Positions 56,924-64,000 of a stretch of 64,000 bases of DNA are shown piece after piece. The stretch lies in the NCBI RefSeq assembly GCF_000687475.1, contig NC_057321.1:2666001-2730000 (forward strand), given 5' to 3'. Source of the DNA: Ustilaginoidea virens. Taxonomy: Eukaryota > Ascomycota > Sordariomycetes > Hypocreales > Clavicipitaceae. Below the pieces are notes generated by a model that saw nothing but the letters and a program-made list of their open reading frames with translations, was not told where the DNA came from and made no database searches. Every line of letters starts with the position of its first letter. Position 1 is the first letter of the stretch. Position numbers and translations under genes: made by a program.

Positions 56924-58540
56924 ATGGCCGGACGGAGCATCCGCCAGATCATGCACGACATCACGCCGTACCTGGCCCTGCTCGTCTTCGTCGCCACTCT
57001 AGGATCCCTCCAGTTCGGTTACCATCTCGCAAGTGGTAGGCAACCCCCTCCGCAGTCCGCAGCTACTAATTCTCCAACCCAGGCCGAGCTCAATGCACCC
57101 CAGGATGTCATCACCTGTCGCAAAAAGTCCGTCTCGACCTTGGCCCGCGTAGCTGCTGGCCTCCGCGAAGCTGTAAGCAGGTCCGCCAGCGCCAGCCGCT
57201 CCGCCGCCCCGGGCTTCCTCGGAGAATGCATCCCCATGAGCGAGGCTGCCTTTGCCACCGTTTCTTCCATGTTCATGGTCGGCGGGCTGGCCGGCGCTGT
57301 GGCGGCTGGTCCGCTGGCGTCCAAAAGAGGTCGCCTGCCTGCCATGAAGCACACGGCCGCGCTGTATGTCCTGGGAGCCGCGGTCGAGGCCATGTCCAGC
57401 AGCGTTGGCGTCATCTGCCTCGGTCGGCTCTTGGCTGGCGCTGCGGCTGGCGCCTCGACCGTCATTGTCCCGCTCTACATCAGCGAGATCTCGCCGCCAA
57501 ATGAGCGGGGACTGTTTGGCGCCATGACCCAAGTCTCCATCAACATTGGCATTCTTCTCACCCAGACGCTGGGTTACTTCCTCAGCTACGGCAAGGCCTG
57601 GCGGTGGATATTCACCGTTGCCGGGGGTATTGCCGCAGCGCAGTTTATCGGCCTTTTGTTTGTCCCCGAGAGCCCGGCCTGGCTGGCTGCTCACGGAGAC
57701 CCAACCGGGGCGGCGAGGGTTCTGCAACGCATCCGGCCGAAAACCGCCAACCTGCGGGACGAGACGTCGCAATGGGATCAAGATGGAGCTACATCATCAC
57801 GCAGTGCAGAAGAAGAGGGTCTTTTGTCCCATACTGACGAGGCCGCAAGCCCTCCATCAACCGTTGCCAGAGCTCCAACTCGCCACATGGGCTTCCTGGA
57901 GGTGGCCAGGGATGTCACAACCCGACCGGCCATCATTGCCGTGGTTGGCATCATGGTGACGCAGCAGTTCTGCGGAATCAACTCCATCATCATGTACTCG
58001 GTTTCGCTTCTCGCCGACCTGCTGCCCGTCTCCTCCGCACTGCTCACCATCATCATCTCTGGAATCAATCTCGGCATGACGATTGCGTGTGCCCCGTTGC
58101 CGGATCGGCTGGGTCGAAAGTCTTGCCTACTCCTTTCCATCATTGGGCAAGGTTCAAGCTCTCTGGCGTTGGCATTGTCCATCATCTTTGGAGCCAAGAT
58201 CCTGTCGGCTATTGCTGTCCTTTTCTTCGTGGCCTTTTTCGCGGTGGGCTTGGGGCCGGTCCCGTTCATCATGGCTTCGGAGCTCGTCGGCCAGGAAGCC
58301 GTGGGCGCGACCCAGAGCTGGTGTTTGGCGGCCAATTACATTGCCACGTTTATCGTCGCCCAGTTCTTCCCCATCATCAACACGGCCTTGAATCATGCTC
58401 TTGGCAAGGCAGGATGGGTGTACTTTTTGTTCGCAGGGTTCGCGACCTTGGGTGCCACTTTCGTCAGCGCCAGGGTTCCCGAAACAAAGGGAAGGAGGGA
58501 CGTGGATGAAATCTGGGGCCGAACCCGCCGCTTGGATTAG
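56924..58540 (+). CDS. MFS sugar transporter with a GC-AG intron
   Basis: Exons 56924-57028 and 57083-58540 give 520 residues. The 54-nt intron starts GCAAGT, not GT, has branch TACTAAT and ends CCAACCCAG; removing it rebuilds the conserved FGYHLAELNAPQD. Without splicing the frame also stays open. Sugar-porter hallmarks: PLASKRGRLPAM, GRLLAGAAAGASTVIVPLYI, SEISPPNERGLFGAM, VPESPAWL, FCGINSIIMYS, DRLGRKS and RVPETKGRRDVDEI. A loop of about 60 residues in the middle is Ser-rich and cytosolic. It resembles the yeast Vps73/YBR241c vacuolar group, so a plasma or vacuolar membrane hexose role is possible. Residues about 50-85 may hide another small intron. Confidence 0.9.
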   Translation: MAGRSIRQIMHDITPYLALLVFVATLGSLQFGYHLASGRQPPPQSAATNSPTQAELNAPQDVITCRKKSVSTLARVAAGLREAVSRSASASRSAAPGFLGECIPMSEAAFATVSSMFMVGGLAGAVAAGPLASKRGRLPAMKHTAALYVLGAAVEAMSSSVGVICLGRLLAGAAAGASTVIVPLYISEISPPNERGLFGAMTQVSINIGILLTQTLGYFLSYGKAWRWIFTVAGGIAAAQFIGLLFVPESPAWLAAHGDPTGAARVLQRIRPKTANLRDETSQWDQDGATSSRSAEEEGLLSHTDEAASPPSTVARAPTRHMGFLEVARDVTTRPAIIAVVGIMVTQQFCGINSIIMYSVSLLADLLPVSSALLTIIISGINLGMTIACAPLPDRLGRKSCLLLSIIGQGSSSLALALSIIFGAKILSAIAVLFFVAFFAVGLGPVPFIMASELVGQEAVGATQSWCLAANYIATFIVAQFFPIINTALNHALGKAGWVYFLFAGFATLGATFVSARVPETKGRRDVDEIWGRTRRLD

Positions 58541-59424
58541 TGTGTACGATTTCGTCCATGCCAGCGTATTGATTTTTTTTTTTTACAGTGGTTTTCTTTT
58601 ACTGCTTGGTCTTTGATTCCAGACGTCCCTTTTGAAGGATCATCCTCCATTATGCTTTGATGCAGTTGCATGGCACCTGCTTTGACCTTACCCAAGGCTG
58701 TGACAAGGCTCGCTTCAGATATACCCGTCAGGTACCTCAAAGCGGGCCACATAGCTGCCTGACAAGGATATGAGCAATATATATAAGTACTGGGTACTTA
58801 ATTTACCTAGTATTCGCCATATATATATAAGTGCGGAATACTCGGTACCTTTTCAATCTGATGGTGCGGCGATATGTAAAGATTGTCGCCAATAGATATC
58901 CGTAAGTAATAAAATAAAATAATTAATAATTAATAATTAATAATAATTCCATTCTGACAGTATCTGCTGCGTATGTGTAAGGCAACGGATGACAGTCCAA
59001 CATTGGAGCAATAGGTGGGAAAGTACAAGGACGATAGAACCTTTGATTCTGAACTATCGGAGCGATGCTGGATGCCGCGAAAAGTTGATCCCTACATTAC
59101 ATTGTGTAATACTTGGATTCAAGGCCCTTGTTTTTAGAATCTTATCCATTCGGAAACAACCCATGCTCCTCGTGGTTGACAAGGTCTGCACCCTCGCGCC
59201 TAGTGTGATGCGCGGATTAAATGGCCTTGTCTCAGTGAGCCATACGAGAAAACCTGCGCTCCTGATACTTGACTGGAACTGCTCCCTCGCATATCATGCC
59301 GCAGAGTGGAGTCAGTTCCCAAAAAGCCCGGGATCCCGAACTAGACGGCACCTTCAGCCTGGCATCTATGAGTTGATTTGAGGCAAAATCCCATGGAAGC
59401 AAGCTGCTGACGGCCTGATGCCTA
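58541..59424. other. Convergent intergenic region
   Basis: About 880 bp, AT-richer than its neighbours, with TATATATATAAGT repeated near 58779 and 58821 and TAATAATTAATAATTAATAA near 58921-58945. The 130-codon plus-strand frame at 58989-59381 has no recognisable content. Confidence 0.55.
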
Positions 59425-60598
59425 TTACGGAAGCCCCGTCCATTTCCGGTCTTCGCCGTCCCAGCCGGTGTGTGGCCATCCGCCCGGCAGCTGCAAGTAC
59501 CTCGGCAGCTTGTACTGACCAACACACGCATTTCGACCGCACGTTAGATTGCACTTTCCATACATTTCGCAGTAGCACTTCTTCACATCGGGGCAGTGCA
59601 CCGGTTGCCTTCCTAGCATCACTACGGCGGGTTAGTCTCGACACGCTGCGGCAAAAGCACACCCGACCACTCACTGTGCCAGGAATACTCCATGACTCGA
59701 CCGCTCAGCTTGTCATCCAGTTCCGTGTTCATCAGCCACTCTCTGTAGCGAATCCAATCCTTCCGGGGCCGCTTGCGAATTAATTCCCGACGGACCGCAA
59801 ACTCGGCGCAGCAAGGCACGGCGACTACCTCGGGGACCTGTTTCCCGGGAAACAATTCCATGAATGCTTTCTTGTACACATGCTGGGCGTGGGCAGGGGT
59901 GTTGGGATCGGGATCGTCGTTCACCTCGGGACTGATTTCTGCTGGGCACCCGAGCAGCCATGAACAGCGAAGGTTGGCGTAGCCTACTTTTTTCAGGTGC
60001 TGAAGACGAAAATCGCGCAGTTGTGGTAAGCCGTCGTAGTGAGGGTCATCCGTGTGCCACTGAAAGCGGCCGCCGTGATGGAAAATGATGTTGCCGGGTA
60101 GGGAGTCGTATCGGTCGATAATGTAGCTGGAGTATTGTGTCAGCACGCACACAGACAAGGGGGGAAATTTTGGGCAATAAAAACCAACGTCAGGTAAACC
60201 ATTGCCTCCTTGCCCTTATTTTTGGGTACTGTTAGTTCGGCCGTCGGGTCGTTTGCAATGTATATGCTCTTCTTCCAGTAGGGGAGGTAATCATTCAGCC
60301 AAGTCATATTTTCTTCCTTTATGCTCGCAACGACCAGTTCGACACCATCTTTGGGGACGCTCCCTGGCTCAAAGTTGTTGCTGGGTTCAAAGACCGTTTG
60401 CCTCCTGAAGGGGGGGTAACCCATGTATCGGAGGCAAAAGAGAACAAAGGCGACTAGGGACAAGCTGAAGAACAGGTTTGGTCTCCTAGAGCGGCCATAT
60501 CGCATCGCTTCGAGCCGCCAGTTTTTGTATCGGTATTCCTGCTTCTTGGACAAGACCTTCCATTTGACCGGCTTATGCTGGGGCTGTAATTGCTCCAT
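59425..60598 (-). CDS. DUF3431 type II membrane protein
   Basis: Exons 60598-60189, 60126-59675 and 59621-59425 give 352 residues. A basic N-terminus of about 42 residues is followed by one membrane span (NLFFSLSLVAFVLFCLRYMG), then a lumenal domain, the layout of a Golgi glycosyltransferase. The DUF3431 core includes VELVVASIKEENMTWL, YLPYWKKSIYIAND, YLTYIIDRYDSLPGNIIFHH and WHTDDPHYDGLPQLRDF. The last exon adds a Cys-rich tail (CPDVKKCYCEMYGKC). Introns are 62 and 53 nt. The family is fungal and uncharacterised but thought transferase-like. An ATG upstream at 60763 is ignored because the conserved part starts at 60598. Confidence 0.9.
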
Positions 60599-61861
60599 TA
60601 TGTCTGTGTGATGCCGGTTGGTAGTTGTGGTCGCGACCTGCCTGCCGGAGTCCGAGGTGGGAAAGCAAACATATAACGAAAGACACTGAGCGTTTTGGGG
60701 CGGATTGAAATGGCCGAAACGCTTGGAAAACCCTTGGATGCGCGTAGCAAGGGCGCGTCGCAAATCATGGCTGAATAGAGGGAGCTGCCGGCCATGGTGC
60801 GTTGGGGACAGGCTGGCAGGAATTGACGTCTTGTTCTACTAGCAGCGTCTCTAGCACCAAACTTCTGGAGAGCTGCACACGATGGCCTGAATGGCCTAGC
60901 GAGTCCGCCTAGCAGTCGACTACGAATGTGGTTGTGATTGGCAAGCCAAGTGAGCAAGTCAATGTAGCTCTCGCCCTGGCCTACGTTGCCGACGTTGGCT
61001 ACCTACGTACGGGTTCGTGATTGGGTGGATCCAGCCCCTCATTAGCCTGGCCATTCTTCCGCCGAATCAAGGGCAAAGGACTAGACCACGTGATGCGTCG
61101 CCAACTGAGTTTGTACGGAGTACTCCGTAGAATGGCGCGGTAGCATAGGGAGATTGGATGGATTACGGAGTACTCCGTATTTGATATGAAATTGAGCGCG
61201 GCTGAGACGCCGCATCTGACATCTTGCAGGTTGACTGCCAAGCCAATCCAAGAGAAAATGCTCCGAGACATTGCCAGGTACCTAGTGCATCAAGCAGAGT
61301 CAAGGGCCCCTCAACCCCGCGGAAACTTCCACACACACAAACCTGAGCACAGCCTTGACCGTAGCGGGCGTGCGGGTTGCGGAGTTTCCTTTACACAGGT
61401 ACATGTAGGTACAACGTGCACAGGCAAAAAAGCAACAGCATACCGCTGTACTGACAGGTAGTCCGCAAAAAGTCCCCAAAGGGATAGCATTCAAAGGGAT
61501 GGTACTTTTACTTACCATTGCAATGCAGTTCCCGAAGAGAAGCGGCTACTTCTCCCTCTCTGTGTGCCTCTGACGGCCGGCCTCGAGACCGATAGAAAAG
61601 GGTTCCTTCCCTCCGCAGTTAAGAGGCAGGCTAGTAACCAAATAGTTGACCCTAATTGGGGCCATGAGGGTTATTCGCTCATGACAACTACCTCTTTCAA
61701 TCATGCGCTGAAGTAAATTTCTCGACGCTTTTTTATTGGTAAAAAGCCAACGCATTTGATAAGGTAATTACTTGGAAACCCATAGAACGGATATCGATCA
61801 CTATAAAGGAAACACAAACACTGCGTTTCTATAATCCAAGCTTCACTACCCTCGCGGTTAT
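60599..61861. other. Intergenic, two 16-bp palindromes
   Basis: About 1.26 kb. It contains the paired palindromes at 61114 and 61164 and, past about 61480, a fall in GC content. No gene is supported. Confidence 0.6.
61114..61179. repeat. Paired 16-bp perfect palindromes, 50 bp apart
   Basis: TACGGAGTACTCCGTA occurs at 61114-61129 and 61164-61179, each a perfect inverted repeat. Half sites TACGGAGTA lie elsewhere at 2502, 46602 (reverse), 46974 and 62883, all between genes. They could be protein-binding sites or small mobile-repeat remnants. Confidence 0.85.
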
Positions 61862-62410
61862 CTATTTCACCTGTGTGATCAAGCCATCGGCCAAATGGCA
61901 CGATTGCCGACCCTCATACTGTCTACCTAGCCAATAAGTTAAACCCAAAATCTCCCTAGCGCAGTCTTCATTCGTATCGAATTTGTCTAGCACCATCTCA
62001 AAGTCAATGACCATGATTCGACCATTAACAAGACGAAAGTTATTCAGCTTGATATCATCTGGCTGTATGTGAAATCGACCGAGATCAGTTAATGCTTCCT
62101 TCATTAAGTCAAGAAAGTCGGGTATCTCTAAAACGGCCCCTGCAGGATCTCCAAGACAAACACCACCAATATCAGAGATTAGTATAGCCTTTTTACCGTT
62201 ATACTTCAACTCGCCATAGAAGTTAGGGATTCTAGTTCCCTGAATAATCTCGAGAGCTTTATATGTCGACTTTTCTACTTCAAATTCCTTATCCCAATTC
62301 TTTTTACACATTTTTAGAATGAGGCAGGGTGGTAAATTCCATTCTGGAAAGTACCTGCCGACCCGGTCGCGCCAAGACGTTAGGAGGAGATCGAGTAGTC
62401 GATCTATCAT
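61862..62410 (-). CDS. Fungal kinase-like (degenerate protein kinase fold) protein
   Basis: Single exon, 182 residues. It resembles short kinase-like proteins common in Fusarium-type fungi. An N-terminal LPPCLILKMCKKNWDKEFEVE region leads to the hinge-like KAILISDIGGVCLGDPAG. The catalytic-loop counterpart is IQPDDIKLNNFRLVNGRIMV, and the metal-binding DFG is DFE (VIDFEMVLDK). No glycine-rich loop is visible, so much of the N-lobe is missing or replaced. Activity is uncertain: the HRD His/Arg positions are altered although DxKxxN remains. The gene sits in AT-richer DNA with no neighbours and its codons end more often in A or T than those of other genes here. Function unknown. Confidence 0.72.
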   Translation of the reverse strand: MIDRLLDLLLTSWRDRVGRYFPEWNLPPCLILKMCKKNWDKEFEVEKSTYKALEIIQGTRIPNFYGELKYNGKKAILISDIGGVCLGDPAGAVLEIPDFLDLMKEALTDLGRFHIQPDDIKLNNFRLVNGRIMVIDFEMVLDKFDTNEDCAREILGLTYWLGRQYEGRQSCHLADGLITQVK

Positions 62411-63549
62411 TCGGTCTATAATAGAGGGGCAAATTTGGAGATGAAGAACGTTGGGGAAGTCAAAGCTTGCTTTTGTGGCAGTCGCGTATATTAGACGTGT
62501 TCGAAATCGGAAATTCTGGCGAGTCTATTAGTTGGATCGTATCCCCAGATTATCATACTATATGTCGGCATACTATTTTCTCCGAGGGCAGCACAGGCTG
62601 TTTAGCAACTGATTTGAATGGTCCTTTATGACGCTGGTGAGGGGTCTGGAATTTCCACTGCTTCTCCGACGAGATTCGAGAGACAAGGGATGAAAGTGCA
62701 CATGCTTCTGTCATGTTGCGTGGCTTTGAATGAAGCTGCTTGTTACATTTTGGAAAGGAGTAAATAGGTGCATGCCGGATTCAAGGTTGCGGTTCTTTAA
62801 GGGGCGATGCGATGTTTACCCGCTTCTTCTTATTGGCCTGGTCAAGTCGTAGGACCCACCTACTTTTTGATCCTGTTCAACGTACGGAGTATCGTCGATG
62901 GAAAGGGGACGAGTACGCTGCTATGTATAACGCTCTACAATAAAGCATACATGTTGTATCAGGCGTTTGCTTGCAGCACATAGTAAAAGAAATAATGAGT
63001 CTCATATGACTGAGCACAGGTGCACCCCAAATAGCGCACAAACATATGCGGGCCTTCGCATTAAGGTCAATGGAGGTTTTTCAATGAATACTTATTAAAG
63101 GAAAGACTCTAGTGGGCCGCCATACAAGCAATGTAAGGGGCCAATCGCGGCCAAAAGAAAATCGGTAGGACCTCACTCTCGAAATGCGGCCCGTTGTGCT
63201 TATAATGAAATGACATGCCTAGTAAACAATGCTACTGCATATAATAACTCCCGCTCACTGTTGAGTCTCGACTGTCCTTCAGCGGCATTGACAATCCCTT
63301 TGGCGCTACCATACTTCTTGAACGAGATATTGACTATGTTACGCAGAGGCGACGGTAGCGAAGGAGGCTGGGAGGATAATCACAAGATCATATCGCTAGT
63401 AGGAAAGAGCGTTTGTAAACCGGGTTGCGTTGTAGGCGCTAACGATGAAAGTCAGGAGATATTTGACCCGTTAACGCCCTGTCCTAAATGGCCCGGAACA
63501 AGAGGTACCTCCTACCTGGGTGCCCAAAGTGGGTAGGCGAATTCTGTGG
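62411..63549. other. AT-richer gene-free stretch
   Basis: About 1.1 kb with no supported gene. The small plus-strand frame at 63210-63536 has no recognisable content. One TACGGAGTA motif is at 62883-62891. Confidence 0.6.
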
Positions 63550-63986
63550 TACTCTAACTGTTGGTTTCACATCAAAAAAAACTCTAACTGTTGATTTCAC
63601 ATCAAGGGGTACCCAGTTGTACGTAGGGTTGCGCGCGTGGTATTGTGTACCGTGTGGTCACCGGTCAAAGGTATGATATTCTTCTTTGATTTATGACTAT
63701 CTAAGAAAGCAGGAAAAGACGCAAAATAGGAATTACACGATGTGGCCTTTTGTGCGTGTGCCGCAGTCACGTGCGCTGGCGCGGGCCGGCCGTGCGGCCT
63801 ATCAGGGCGCAGGGAAAATGTCGGCATGGATACCGGTGGATTCGTATAATGTCGGGAATGTTCGGCTATGAGTGGACACGTGTAACCGAGGGAACTATAG
63901 CTGTTGATATAAACTCGGTATACCCAGTTGTACGTAGGGTCGCGCGCGTGGTATCATGTACCGGGTGATCACCAAGCAAAGGTATT
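63550..63986. repeat. Diverged direct repeats (311-bp spacing)
   Basis: A segment of about 66 bp beginning TACCCAGTTGTACGTAGGG occurs at 63610-63675 and again at 63921-63986. Differences are mostly C/T or G/A transitions. Just before copy 1, a 32-bp spaced doublet (ACTCTAACTGTTG...TTTCACATCAA) lies at about 63552 and 63584. A related CTGTTGATATAAACTCGGTA precedes copy 2, so the repeated unit is longer than 66 bp. It may be part of an element running off the window's right end. Confidence 0.75.
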
Positions 63987-64000
63987 CTATTACTTTACTA

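Overview
The window is nuclear DNA of a filamentous ascomycete, most likely a Sordariomycete and plausibly Hypocreales (an inference from style and gene content, not a species call). The signs are GC-rich genes with short 47-137 nt introns (GT...CTNAY...AG), a HET-C family protein, a highly reducing polyketide synthase, a hybrid histidine kinase, a DUF3431 membrane protein, and palindromic TACCTAGGTA / TACGGAGTA motifs between genes. Twenty-one protein-coding genes can be supported, most with full exon-intron models that keep frame across every junction. No tRNA, rRNA, CRISPR array or intact transposon was seen.

Layout. 1-340: 92-bp tandem repeat, then an empty stretch. 2.8-9.9 kb: amino acid permease (+), a mitochondrial-looking conserved protein (-), HET-C (+) and a DapA-family aldolase (+). 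11.9-19.0 kb: one 2259-residue highly reducing PKS (-) in six exons, flanked by about 2 kb and 4 kb with no recognisable gene, so it looks like an orphan PKS and not a dense cluster. 23.3-27.3 kb: hybrid histidine kinase (+). 27.3-34.8 kb: gene-poor and microsatellite-rich, holding two paralogous small secreted cysteine-rich proteins (+). 34.8-37.3 kb: FAD monooxygenase (+) and a small repeat-containing stress-type protein (-). 38.6-60.6 kb: a housekeeping block with gamma-glutamyltranspeptidase, monothiol glutaredoxin, PPC decarboxylase, a coiled-coil protein, branched-chain aminotransferase, ethanolamine-phosphate cytidylyltransferase, a secreted phosphoglycerate-mutase-fold protein, a conserved fungal protein, mitochondrial release factor, GST, sugar transporter and DUF3431 protein. 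61.5-64.0 kb: an AT-richer, gene-poor end with one kinase-like gene and a diverged direct repeat.

The genes do not form one pathway. Themes are CoA and phospholipid supply (PPC decarboxylase, CTP:phosphoethanolamine cytidylyltransferase), glutathione and redox metabolism (gamma-glutamyltranspeptidase, glutaredoxin, GST) and mitochondrial function (glutaredoxin, release factor, the 5.3-kb protein). The least described item is the secreted pair at 29.5 and 32.5 kb: the same six-cysteine spacing, a dibasic processing site, matching promoter motifs, and in both a last exon that codes only for the final cysteine plus stop.
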